Assembly: GCA_030608005.1 (NCBI GenBank)
Contig: JAUWIX010000010.1
Coordinates: 1 to 40,126, forward strand
DNA: 40,126 nucleotides
DNA from: Dehalococcoidia bacterium
Lineage (GTDB): Bacteria > Chloroflexota > Dehalococcoidia > Dehalococcoidales > BS750m-G39
Direction: 5' to 3'
This document shows, piece by piece, positions 30,822 through 38,474 of the stretch; position 1 is the first letter of the stretch, and each line of letters opens with the position of its first letter. Position numbers and translations under genes: made by a program. The notes beneath the pieces are model-generated. The model had not been told where the DNA came from, ran no database searches, and saw nothing but the letters and a program-made list of their open reading frames with translations.

Positions 30822-32582
30822 TTATAACCTTAGCTCCTTTGCCCTGTTTACTATAGTCTTCCTGATGCTTTGTTTAAAGCTATCAAAGGATTGGGAAGCC
30901 AGTTGCTCTCCGCTGCGCAAACGGACGGAAACGGTTGATGCCGCTACCTCCCTGTCACCCACAATAAGCATGTATGGTATCTTATCAAGTTGCGCTTGCC
31001 GAATTTTTAGGTTTACTGTTTCTGAGCGAGCATCAACCCCCACCCGCACCCCCTCACTTTTAAGCCCGTCCTCCAGCTTACGAGCATAGTCCAAGTGGCG
31101 GTCTGCTACTGGAATCAGCATTACCTGAATTGGCGCCAGCCACACTGGGAAGGCGCCGCCATAGTGCTCAATCAGTGAGGCAAGAAAACGCTCCATACTC
31201 CCCAGCACGGTGCGATGCACCATGGCTACCAAATGCTCCTCGCCATCATCACCAATATAGGTAACATCAAAGCGCTGGGGAAGGTTAAAATCAACTTGAA
31301 TAGTGGGACCCTGCCACCCCCTGCCTTGAGCATCCTCAAACTTAATATCTATTTTAGGTCCATAAAATACACCCTCTCCGGGGTCTATATTATAGGGAAG
31401 CCTTTGCCGAGCCAGAGCCCGGCTTAGGGTCTCGGTAGCCTCATCCCAAGCCTGGATAGTGCCAGCATACTTTTCGGGTCGGGTGGAAAGTAATACCTGA
31501 TAATTGGCGAAGCCAAAGGTATCTACCATGAACAGGGCTAAGTCCAGTACCCCCACTACCTCATCCTCTAACTGGTCAAAGCGGCAAAAGATATGGGCAT
31601 CATCCTGAGTAAAGCCCCTGACCCGGGACAGGCCATGCAGCACCCCGGAGCGCTCGTAGCGATACACCGTGCCCAGCTCAGCATAGCGCAGCGGTAGCTC
31701 TCGGTAACTGTGCTGACTTGTCTTATAAATCAGGATATGCCCCAGGCAATTCATTGGTTTGATAATATACTCCTGCCCCTCCACCTCCATAGGGCTATAC
31801 AGGTAATCGCGATAAAATTCCCAATGACCGCTGGTCCTCCATAAATCCAATTTAGCGATATGGGGAGTATATATGATGTCATAGCCACGCTTGATATGTT
31901 CATCCTTCCAGAAATCTTCAATGACACGGCGTATCACTGCCCCTTTAGGGTGCCAGTGAACCAGCCCCGGACCAGCCTCCTCGTGGATGCTAAATAGGTC
32001 AAGCTCCTTACCCAATTTCCTATGGTCGCGCTTTGCCGCCTCATCAAGTTTTTTGAGATGCTCCGCCAAAGCCTCCTCGGTGTCAAAAGCAACGCCATAT
32101 ACCCGCTGTAGCATAGGGCGATGCTCATCACCCCGCCAGTAGGCACCAGCAATACTGAGAAGCTTAAACGCCTTTATCCCCCCGGTAGAACTCACATGGG
32201 GTCCGCGGCACAAATCAAGGAATGAACCCTGCCGATATAAGCCGACCTTCTCCTCGGGAATTTCATCAATTAACTCCAGCTTATAGGGCTGGGCAGCAAA
32301 TAGCGCTCGAGCCTCTTCCTTGGTTACCTCCTGTCCGATAAAAGGGGCATTAGAAGCGATTATTCCCTTCATCTTAGCCTCAATGAGGGGCAAATCATCT
32401 GGAGTCAACGAGCGAGGTAACTCAAAGTCATAGTAAAAGCCATCTTCAATAGCTGGACCGATACCAAACTTGGCATCAGGGAAGATAGACTGAACCGCCT
32501 CCGCCATAACATGAGCTGCGGAATGCCGCATTATCTCCAGCTTCTCACCCTCAGTTTCCCTCTGCTGTTTATCAGAAACCAT
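30822..32582 (-). CDS. thrS: Threonyl-tRNA synthetase without TGS domain
   Basis: About 586 residues, a class II synthetase. The N-terminus opens directly in the editing domain (MRHSAAHVMAEAVQSIFPDAKFGIGPAIEDGFYYDF, with its zinc-like HxxxH), continues with the SAD motif region (GPHVSSTGGIKAFKLLSIAGAYWRGDE) and the catalytic core (motif 2 YRYERSGVLHGLSRVRGFTQDDAHIFC, motif 3 MVHRTVLGSMERFLASLIEHYGG). The anticodon-binding domain (PIQVMLIPVADRHLDYARKLEDGL) is last. The usual N-terminal TGS domain of about 60 residues is absent. ATG 32582 with AGGA eight bases upstream is preferred to a TTG at 32588. It shares a divergent promoter region with an MFS gene. Confidence 0.97.
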   Translation of the reverse strand: MVSDKQQRETEGEKLEIMRHSAAHVMAEAVQSIFPDAKFGIGPAIEDGFYYDFELPRSLTPDDLPLIEAKMKGIIASNAPFIGQEVTKEEARALFAAQPYKLELIDEIPEEKVGLYRQGSFLDLCRGPHVSSTGGIKAFKLLSIAGAYWRGDEHRPMLQRVYGVAFDTEEALAEHLKKLDEAAKRDHRKLGKELDLFSIHEEAGPGLVHWHPKGAVIRRVIEDFWKDEHIKRGYDIIYTPHIAKLDLWRTSGHWEFYRDYLYSPMEVEGQEYIIKPMNCLGHILIYKTSQHSYRELPLRYAELGTVYRYERSGVLHGLSRVRGFTQDDAHIFCRFDQLEDEVVGVLDLALFMVDTFGFANYQVLLSTRPEKYAGTIQAWDEATETLSRALARQRLPYNIDPGEGVFYGPKIDIKFEDAQGRGWQGPTIQVDFNLPQRFDVTYIGDDGEEHLVAMVHRTVLGSMERFLASLIEHYGGAFPVWLAPIQVMLIPVADRHLDYARKLEDGLKSEGVRVGVDARSETVNLKIRQAQLDKIPYMLIVGDREVAASTVSVRLRSGEQLASQSFDSFKQSIRKTIVNRAKELRL

Positions 32583-32620
32583 GGTCAAAATCCTGTTACC
32601 TATTAAGTGAAAGCTGTTTG

Positions 32621-32649
32621 ATTATATCAGCTATGAGCTATATGTGCAA
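32621..32649 (-). promoter_or_regulatory. Promoter of thrS
   Basis: Minus-strand TATAAT (32621-32626) with TGA before it (extended -10) and a weak TTGCAC -35 (32644-32649) at 17 bases. The leader is about 33 bases, too short for a T-box; no T-box motif was seen. Confidence 0.6.
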
Positions 32650-32659
32650 TTGGCTCGGG

Positions 32660-32689
32660 TTGCCAGGCTGGGGGGCAAAACACTATAAT
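32660..32689 (+). promoter_or_regulatory. Promoter of the first MFS gene
   Basis: TTGCCA (32660-32665), 18-base spacer, TATAAT (32684-32689). Transcription would start about ten bases before the ATG at 32705, leaving little room for a ribosome binding site. Confidence 0.65.
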
Positions 32690-32704
32690 GCTTGAGATAC
32701 CCAG

Positions 32705-33841
32705 ATGATAAAGAAGGTTTTTCCTGTCCTAGCCCTAGCCGTCTTCTCCTCTATGCTAGGAGTTGGCATAATAGCACCACTATTACCCCTTTACGCCAAG
32801 AACATGGGAGCTACTGGAATTTGGCTGGGGGTAATCTTTGCTGGCTTCTCTATCTCTCGAGCTATATTTATGCCCATCTTTGGCAGGCTCTCCGACCGCA
32901 ATGGACGAAAGCTATTTATCTGCACTGGTCTTGGCATCTACGCCATTATTTCACTGGGCTACATATGGGCAGATAATGTCTCACAGCTAATCTTAGTCCG
33001 CTTAATCCAGGGTGCTGCTGCTGGAATGATTATGCCTATTGCTCAAGCTTATGTTGGTGATATCTCGCCAGAGGGTGAGGAGGGGAAGTGGATGGGCTAC
33101 TTCCAGGCTGCTTTTTTCACCGGCTTTGGCTTCGGTCCCCTGATGGGTGGAGTACTAACCGACCACTTTGGAATGAATATTGCCTTTTCCGCTATGGGTG
33201 GTCTTAACCTGCTGGCTTTCTTGATTGCTGCTCTTTTCCTTCCTGAGATTAGACAGAAGAAAATGGCAAGCTCTGTGCCATCCTTCAAAGAGATGAGCGC
33301 CAGTGGCATGGTGAAGGGTCTTTTCAGTTTCCGACTGACATTTTCCCTGGGCAGGGGAGCCTTCGCTTGCTTTCTCCCTATCTTTGCCGCTATGTATATT
33401 GGCTTGAGCCCGACTCTCATAGGAGTACTGCTAGCAGTTGAAATCTTGCTGCTGGCATTACTTCAAGTCTATTCAGGTAATATAGCCGACAGATTCAACA
33501 GGAAAGCCATGGTAGTTGTGGGCAGCCTCATCAACCTCACCTTCCTTGGTTTGGTTCCCTTTACACACAACTTCTGGCAGCTATTAGGTCTGTGTGCTCT
33601 CCAGGGTCTTGGTGGTGCTATTTCTATGCCAGCCTCCTCAGCCCTGACAGTAGAGGAGGGGAGAAAGTTTGGCATGGGCTCGACCATAGCCATATTCACT
33701 ATGGCAATGAGCATAGGTATGGCTATAGGACCACTTTTGGGCGGGGTAATAAACGACTTTGTAAACATTAACTCTGTGTTCTACTTCGGGGCGAGTGCGG
33801 GGCTTATAGGAACCGGCTTATTTATCTGGTTTACCAGGTGA
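32705..33841 (+). CDS. MFS transporter (drug/metabolite efflux type)
   Basis: A 378-residue membrane protein with about 12 hydrophobic helices, somewhat short for the family. The cytoplasmic loop 2-3 motif A is GRLSDRNGRK (about 60-69), and the loop 8-9 counterpart is GNIADRFNRKAM. A motif C-like PLMGGVL in helix 5 (about 142-148) points to antiporter or efflux types such as the MdtG/tetracycline-resistance group. The substrate is unknown. ATG 32705 is preceded by a near-leaderless promoter and diverges from thrS. tRNA-Val on the opposite strand follows five bases after the stop. Confidence 0.9.
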   Translation: MIKKVFPVLALAVFSSMLGVGIIAPLLPLYAKNMGATGIWLGVIFAGFSISRAIFMPIFGRLSDRNGRKLFICTGLGIYAIISLGYIWADNVSQLILVRLIQGAAAGMIMPIAQAYVGDISPEGEEGKWMGYFQAAFFTGFGFGPLMGGVLTDHFGMNIAFSAMGGLNLLAFLIAALFLPEIRQKKMASSVPSFKEMSASGMVKGLFSFRLTFSLGRGAFACFLPIFAAMYIGLSPTLIGVLLAVEILLLALLQVYSGNIADRFNRKAMVVVGSLINLTFLGLVPFTHNFWQLLGLCALQGLGGAISMPASSALTVEEGRKFGMGSTIAIFTMAMSIGMAIGPLLGGVINDFVNINSVFYFGASAGLIGTGLFIWFTR

Positions 33842-33845
33842 TAGA

Positions 33846-33922
33846 TGGTGGGCGATACTGGACTTGAACCAGTGACCTCTGCGATGTCAACGCAGTGCTC
33901 TAACCAACTGAGCTAACCGCCC
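33846..33922 (-). tRNA. tRNA-Val (anticodon GAC)
   Basis: 77 nt including an encoded CCA. The acceptor GGGCGGT pairs with ATCGCCC (one G-U pair). The D arm is TAGCTCAGTTGGTTAGAGC, the anticodon arm CTGCG-TTGACAT-CGCAG with GAC, and the T arm CTGGTTCAAGTCCAG. It is single-copy in the window with its own promoter. Confidence 0.96.
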
Positions 33923-33936
33923 ACTAAACAGTGATA

Positions 33937-33965
33937 ATTGTACTAAACACCCTTCCCCTAGTCAA
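33937..33965 (-). promoter_or_regulatory. Promoter of tRNA-Val
   Basis: Minus-strand TTGACT (33960-33965), 17-base spacer, TACAAT (33937-33942), 15 bases before the mature 5' end. Confidence 0.75.
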
Positions 33966-34019
33966 GCCCATACTTTTTGTCCTATTTTGTTGTTGTTCTA
34001 TGATTTTGTCACCATCTAA

Positions 34020-34355
34020 TTGTTAAGGGAAAATGTCACCACGAAGGAGTTGGTGATATTGAACAAGAAAGGGCAAAAGAGGTCGATGGTCTTAAATCAA
34101 ATGGAGAAAGGTGAGATAATTGGGAGAAAACCTCACCATGCCTTAGATGAGAATCTGAGGAAGCGGGAATTGGAACTGGCAGGCTCAACCTATGCTGGCT
34201 GTAACAATCAGCACTTTATCAGCACTTTACTGAGCTTCTAGACGAGCGAGAGGGCATAGCTCTATCCAGGTCTTCGGTGCGCCTGATTCTCCTTGAAGCT
34301 GGGATAAAGAACCCAAGGAAGAGGCGTCCACCAAGGCACCACAGCCGGCTACGGA
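34020..34355 (+). pseudogene. Decayed transposase fragment (ISNCY/IS1202-like)
   Basis: The first frame (34020-34241) reads GRKPHHALDENLRKRELELAGSTYAGCNNQHF and stops. Shifted frame from 34229 reads TELLDEREGIALSRSSVRLILLEAGIKNPRKRRPPRHHSRLRR. Joined, this is the linker and second helix-turn-helix region of a transposase of the group with two N-terminal HTH units. The frameshift is caused by a tandem duplication of 11 bases (34207-34217 and 34218-34228). The first HTH and the whole DDE catalytic region are missing. It is a dead remnant. The rest of the gap to 34434 shows nothing recognisable. Confidence 0.65.
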
Positions 34356-34434
34356 GGTTAACCCGCCTGCCTTGCTCATTATGTCTCCCCGCCCCTCAAC
34401 AGCCCATCGCTCTACTAATTGCTTCTCACCCGCC

Positions 34435-34463
34435 TTGACTGACCAAAGCCTATGTGGTATAAA
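34435..34463 (+). promoter_or_regulatory. Promoter of proV-proW
   Basis: TTGACT (34435-34440), 17-base spacer, TATAAA (34458-34463). The leader to the proV ATG is about 180 bases and contains an unused GGAGG at 34496-34500; its function is unclear. Confidence 0.65.
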
Positions 34464-34650
34464 GGTAGCGCCAGTTTTCTGACAGAAAGATTGAGGAGGT
34501 CTTTAAAATTAAGCTAGTCTTAAGGGAATACCTGCGAAATCTTTTGTATCCTCGTGTTTGCTTCGCTTTCAGCTTCCTCGCTACTTCTCACTCCTGACCG
34601 AACTGTCCATTGTCCTCAACTCTGCCGTTGCAAGAAAGGGGAAAGAGCCT

Positions 34651-35871
34651 ATGAGTGAAATGGAAAAACCTATAGTGAAAATTTCGTGTCAAAATCTGTG
34701 GAAGGTCTTCGGCCGTAACCCACAACATGCTCTCAATCTGATAAAGGATGGCATGAGCAAGGAGGAAGTGCTGGAGCAGACCGGCCACGTAATAGCAGTG
34801 AGAGACATTTCCTTTGATGTCACAGAGGGAGAGATATTTGTGATTATGGGGCTATCCGGCAGTGGTAAGTCCACTCTCATCCGCTGCATCAATCGGCTCA
34901 TCAAGCCCACCATGGGACGAATCTTCATCGATGGAGTTGACCTTTCCACCATGAGTGGGGCGAAGCTCAGGAGGACCCGGCGCCATAAGGTGTGCATGGT
35001 ATTCCAGCAATTCGCCCTATTCCCTCACCGCTCAGTGGTCGACAATGCGGCTTATGGGCTTGAGGTGCAGGGCGTGGAAAAAGCACAGCGGAAAAAACGG
35101 GTGCTGGAGGCGCTCGAGATGGTAGGACTCAAGGGCTGGGAGAACAGTTATCCCGATGAGCTTAGCGGCGGTATGCAACAGCGGGTGGGTCTAGCGCGGG
35201 CGCTGGCGGTAGACCCCGAGGTACTACTCATGGACGAGCCATTCGGCGCTCTCGACCCCCTTATCCGCCGCCAGATGCAGGACGAATTCATCAACCTGAT
35301 GTCGGTGGTGCATAAGACCATCGTGTTCATCACCCACGACCTTAATGAAGCGCTCAAACTGGGTGAACGCATTGCCATCATGAAGGACGGTCAAATCGTC
35401 CAGATCGGCAGCCCTGAAGAGATAGTATCCGTCCCGGCTGATGAGTATGTAACTGAGTTTGTCCGTGATGTGCCCCGAAGTAAGGTCGTCTCGGTTAGAA
35501 ACATCATGAGGGAGCCGGAGCTTAAGTTATACAGATGGCAGGGACCGAAGGTAGCCCTGCACGCGATGAGTGAGAAAAATATTCGCCGTGCCTTTATAGT
35601 TGATTCTTGGGGTCGGTTGAGTGGGGTTATCACGCTCAACGAGGTGGCGCGAGCAATTGTCCGCCATGTCCAAAGGCTGGACGAGGTCGCGAGGGAACAT
35701 GCCCTTCAGATTGGGCCTGACCAAGCGATTGAAGAGGTGATACCCTTGGCAGCCAGCAGCGATAATCCGGTGGCTGTAGTTGATGAAGGGGGAAGGCTTA
35801 TCGGAGAGGTGCCCCGCGTGGCTCTATTATTGGGTATGATGGGAAAGGAGAACAGCAATGACACCACCTAG
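34651..35871 (+). CDS. proV: Glycine betaine/proline ABC transporter ATPase with CBS domains
   Basis: A 406-residue ATPase (ProV/OpuAA type) of the osmoprotectant importer. Family-specific N-terminus NLWKVFGRNPQHALNLIKDGMSKEEVLEQTGHVIAV precedes Walker A GLSGSGKST, Q-loop QQFALFPHRSV, signature LSGGMQQRVGLARAL, Walker B LLMDEPFGALDPL and switch ITHDLNEAL. Two CBS domains (about 280-400) at the C-terminus sense ionic strength in OpuA-type systems. ATG 34651 has GGGGAAAGAG upstream; an in-frame extension to 34558 lacks a start signal. It overlaps proW by 14 bases. Confidence 0.95.
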   Translation: MSEMEKPIVKISCQNLWKVFGRNPQHALNLIKDGMSKEEVLEQTGHVIAVRDISFDVTEGEIFVIMGLSGSGKSTLIRCINRLIKPTMGRIFIDGVDLSTMSGAKLRRTRRHKVCMVFQQFALFPHRSVVDNAAYGLEVQGVEKAQRKKRVLEALEMVGLKGWENSYPDELSGGMQQRVGLARALAVDPEVLLMDEPFGALDPLIRRQMQDEFINLMSVVHKTIVFITHDLNEALKLGERIAIMKDGQIVQIGSPEEIVSVPADEYVTEFVRDVPRSKVVSVRNIMREPELKLYRWQGPKVALHAMSEKNIRRAFIVDSWGRLSGVITLNEVARAIVRHVQRLDEVAREHALQIGPDQAIEEVIPLAASSDNPVAVVDEGGRLIGEVPRVALLLGMMGKENSNDTT

Positions 35872-36859
35872 TACTTCTCCGAACGAAGAGACAGAAACAG
35901 CGGAGGCTGTGCCCTCCAAGAAGATTACCCAGCGCCCATTCTTCCAGGCGCTGATTTGGCTTGGGGTGGCTGGGTTTGTCATACTGCTTGGCTGGCTTCT
36001 GGGCGACTACAGAGGGGGCTTTTACCAGTTGCCCTTGGGTGGGTGGGTGAATACCGGGGTGGAGTGGCTTATAGTTAATTGGGCAGTGTTTTTCGATGTT
36101 ATAAAGGACGTTACTGCAGCAGTGCTGAACAATCTGGAGAAGTTTTTGCTCTGGCTGCCATGGTGGTCGGTGCTGGCGCTCATTATACTGCTGGCGTGGC
36201 GTCTGGCTGGACGCCGTGTTGCCATATTCACTGGTGTTGCCATGTACTTCATTGGCATGCTCGGGCTCTGGGACCTCAGCATGTCCACCCTGGCGCTTAT
36301 TGCTACCGCAGTGCTCATCTCGGTAGTGCTGGGTATTCCCACAGGCATACTCTGTGCCTATAGCGACCATGTGGACGCCATAGAACGACCTATATTGGAT
36401 GCTATGCAGACCATGCCTGCCTTCGTTTACCTAATTCCCGCCCTGATGTTTTTTGGTATCGGCAAGGTGCCAGGGGTAATAGCTACCGTTATCTTCGCCC
36501 TGCCCCCGGCAGTACGGCTGACCAATCTGGGAATCAGGCAGGTGCCCGTGGAACTGGTGGAGGCAGCTCATGCCTTTGGCTCCACTTCTTCCCAGCTCCT
36601 GTTTAAGGTGCAGTTACCCATGGCGCTGCCCTCCATCATGGCTGGGGTCAATCAGACCATTATGCTCTCTTTGTCTATGGTGGTGCTAGCAGCAATGATT
36701 GCCGCTGGTGGGTTGGGTAGAGAGGTAATCATGGCGCTGGGGCAGGTGGACGTTGGGCGGGGATTTGTGGCGGGAACTGCCATTATCCTCATTGCTATGG
36801 TCTTGGACCGGGTTACTCAGTCCCTAGGCAAGGTGAGAAGAAGAGCGAAGGCTGCCTAG
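35858..36859 (+). CDS. proW: Glycine betaine/proline ABC transporter permease
   Basis: A 333-residue membrane permease. After a charged cytoplasmic N-terminus (about 1-30) come about seven helices. The binding-protein-dependent transport signature lies in VPVELVEAAHAFGSTSSQLLFKVQLPMALPSIMAGVNQTIMLSLSMVVLAAMIAAGGLG (the EAA loop, here EAAHAFGSTSSQLLFKVQLP). ATG 35858 has AGGAG and overlaps the proV 3' end, so the pair is coupled. A 13-bp hairpin terminator follows at 36879. The binding protein gene lies beyond it on the opposite strand. Confidence 0.95.
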   Translation: MTPPSTSPNEETETAEAVPSKKITQRPFFQALIWLGVAGFVILLGWLLGDYRGGFYQLPLGGWVNTGVEWLIVNWAVFFDVIKDVTAAVLNNLEKFLLWLPWWSVLALIILLAWRLAGRRVAIFTGVAMYFIGMLGLWDLSMSTLALIATAVLISVVLGIPTGILCAYSDHVDAIERPILDAMQTMPAFVYLIPALMFFGIGKVPGVIATVIFALPPAVRLTNLGIRQVPVELVEAAHAFGSTSSQLLFKVQLPMALPSIMAGVNQTIMLSLSMVVLAAMIAAGGLGREVIMALGQVDVGRGFVAGTAIILIAMVLDRVTQSLGKVRRRAKAA

Positions 36860-36878
36860 GCTACTATGGCTTAAAGAT

Positions 36879-36910
36879 AAGAAGCCCTGGGTGGATGCCC
36901 AGGGCTTCTT
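36879..36910. terminator. Bidirectional terminator between proW and proX
   Basis: A 13-bp perfect stem AAGAAGCCCTGGG / CCCAGGGCTTCTT with a six-base loop (TGGATG). A-rich and T-rich ends on both sides let it end both convergent transcripts. Confidence 0.85.
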
Positions 36911-36938
36911 TAGTCTCAACCTAACCGGTTGACCTTAG

Positions 36939-37862
36939 CTATTTTATTGCCTCTAGCCAGGAATCTACCTCAGCCTGGTGTTTTGCCATCCACTCCCTGG
37001 CGAGCGCTTCCAGCACTGCGGCGTCATCGCCTTTCTCTTCCATTTGCGCAACCCACCAGCCGATGTCATCGGAGGTCATCTCCACCCGGCGGACAAGTTC
37101 AGCTGCCTGTGGGTTTTCCGCAATCCAATCCTTATTGCCGAATTTGTACACATTAGCTATAGGCCAGAAGTCCTTGGGGTCGTCCAGCCAGACCACACTC
37201 TCCCCGACAGGGTGCCTGACAAAGAATGGATGTGGGGTATAAAAGTAGAAAAGAACCGGCTCGTCCTTTTTCAGCCTGCCCTCAATGGCAGCCGTCATCA
37301 TTGCCTCTGCTCCGTATTTCTGCTCGTAGAGGTCGCCCAGCCCATAACCAGCTATCTCCTCATCGGTTACTCTGCAACAAGTCCAGGCAGCATCACAGCC
37401 TATAATATCGCCGATGCCGTCATCATCAATATCAAACATCTTGGCAATCTCCGGGTTGTCCAGGTCAGCTACCTCAGCGATGCCATATTGGTCGGATACC
37501 CACTTGGGTACCATCCAGCCTTGCAGGCAGTTGCCGTAGATTAGTCCCAGTGATTCAATGTTATCAGCATACTTTTCCGCAAGGTTTGCCTGATTGGGCT
37601 GCCAGGAATCAGTCCAGAGGTCAGCCTCACCAGTTGCTATAGCTGTAAAGGCAGCAGTAATAGATAGTTCCACTATCTCTGTGGTGTAGCCCAGTTCCTC
37701 CTCCAGCAGTATCTTGGGCACATAGATGGTCATCCAATCGCCTGACCATTGTGCGAAGCAGAAAGTGGCATGCTTCTCCGGCTTTTCAGCACACCCGGGC
37801 ATTACTAATGCTAAGACAAGCACCACTGCCAGCAACAAGAAAATCCATTTATGTTTCAACAC
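36939..37862 (-). CDS. proX: Glycine betaine-binding lipoprotein
   Basis: About 307 residues, the extracytoplasmic substrate-binding component (OpuAC/ProX family). A basic N-terminus and hydrophobic stretch (WIFLLLAVVLVLALVMPGC) end in a lipobox-like MPGC, so it is probably a lipoprotein with mature Cys24. Aromatic ligand-cage segments such as ADLWTDSWQPNQ, YGNCLQGWMVPKWV, IGCDAAWTC and FYFYTPHPFFVRHPVG are present. I chose GTG 37862 because AGGAGG lies eight bases upstream; a GTG at 37871 overlaps that ribosome binding site. It is convergent with proVW, so expression is separate although the three proteins must work together. Confidence 0.93.
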   Translation of the reverse strand: MLKHKWIFLLLAVVLVLALVMPGCAEKPEKHATFCFAQWSGDWMTIYVPKILLEEELGYTTEIVELSITAAFTAIATGEADLWTDSWQPNQANLAEKYADNIESLGLIYGNCLQGWMVPKWVSDQYGIAEVADLDNPEIAKMFDIDDDGIGDIIGCDAAWTCCRVTDEEIAGYGLGDLYEQKYGAEAMMTAAIEGRLKKDEPVLFYFYTPHPFFVRHPVGESVVWLDDPKDFWPIANVYKFGNKDWIAENPQAAELVRRVEMTSDDIGWWVAQMEEKGDDAAVLEALAREWMAKHQAEVDSWLEAIK

Positions 37863-37943
37863 CGTAAGCACCTCCTATAATATCTATTAATATTCATTTG
37901 TGTTTGGCGGTGATAAAACCCCCTTTCAAATTTAATCCCGTGT

Positions 37944-37973
37944 ATGCTATAATACCCCTCCTTTTTTTGTCAA
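37944..37973 (-). promoter_or_regulatory. Possible promoter of proX
   Basis: Minus-strand TTGACA (37968-37973), 18-base spacer, TAGCAT (37944-37949), leader of about 75 bases. A TATAAT on the opposite strand overlaps at 37948-37953. Between here and the tRNA cluster nothing else is seen. Confidence 0.4.
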
Positions 37974-38054
37974 CTCCCACCGTATAAAGGCTCACCTTTA
38001 ACAAGTTTATCTGCGGTATGCTGGTTGGGTAGGAAATTAGGAGATGCTGCCAAG

Positions 38055-38128
38055 TGGCTGCCGAGCCTGGATTCGAACCAGGGCTAAGGGATCCAAAGTC
38101 CCCCGTGCTACCACTACACAACTCGGCA
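38055..38128 (-). tRNA. tRNA-Gln (anticodon TTG)
   Basis: 74 nt with an encoded CCA. Acceptor TGCCGAG/CTCGGCA, discriminator G, anticodon loop CTTTGGA containing TTG, T arm CCTGGTTCGAATCCAGG. Last of four tRNAs transcribed from 38395 leftwards. Confidence 0.95.
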
Positions 38129-38138
38129 TTTTATATAG

Positions 38139-38224
38139 TGCCGAAGGTCGGGCTCGAACCGACATGGAGGTTGCCCCCCAACAGTTTTTGAGACTGCCGC
38201 GTCTGCCTATTCCGCCACTTCGGC
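38139..38224 (-). tRNA. tRNA-Leu (anticodon CAA)
   Basis: 86 nt, type II with a long variable arm (TTGGGGGGCAACCTCC region). Acceptor GCCGAAG/CTTCGGC, discriminator A, anticodon loop CTCAAAA with CAA, T arm GTCGGTTCGAGCCCGAC. CCA is not encoded, unlike its neighbours. Confidence 0.94.
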
Positions 38225-38236
38225 TGATAACCAAAT

Positions 38237-38311
38237 TGGAGCGGAAGACGAGATTCGAACTCGTGACCCTCTCCTTGGCAAGGAGATGCTCTGCCGCTGA
38301 GCCACTTCCGC
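38237..38311 (-). tRNA. tRNA-Gly (anticodon GCC)
   Basis: 75 nt with an encoded CCA. Acceptor GCGGAAG/CTTCCGC, discriminator T, anticodon arm TCTCC-TTGCCAA-GGAGA with GCC, T arm ACGAGTTCGAATCTCGT. Confidence 0.95.
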
Positions 38312-38319
38312 CTTTAGCT

Positions 38320-38395
<76 letters not shown>

Positions 38396-38404
38396 ACAGA
38401 AATT

Positions 38405-38433
38405 ATTGTAGCTATTAGCCATATCAGTGTCAA
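38405..38433 (-). promoter_or_regulatory. Promoter of the Phe-Gly-Leu-Gln tRNA cluster
   Basis: Minus-strand TTGACA (38428-38433), 17-base spacer, TACAAT (38405-38410). It is near consensus and spaced to start just before tRNA-Phe. Confidence 0.8.
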
Positions 38434-38474
38434 GCAACCTTGCCCCAATATATGCTTCTCCTACGGAGCAGGGA

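Noticed and set aside
32583-32704. T-box riboswitch upstream of thrS
   Set aside because: The leader from the predicted start to the ATG is only about 33 bases, and no T-box consensus is present.
34558-34650. 31-codon N-terminal extension of proV
   Set aside because: No start signal, and the ProV family begins near the chosen ATG; the extension lies in the leader.
37948-37953. Plus-strand TATAAT as a promoter reading towards the tRNA cluster
   Set aside because: The -35 is poor (TTCAAA), and nothing on the plus strand begins before 38475; the overlap with the proX promoter is likely chance.
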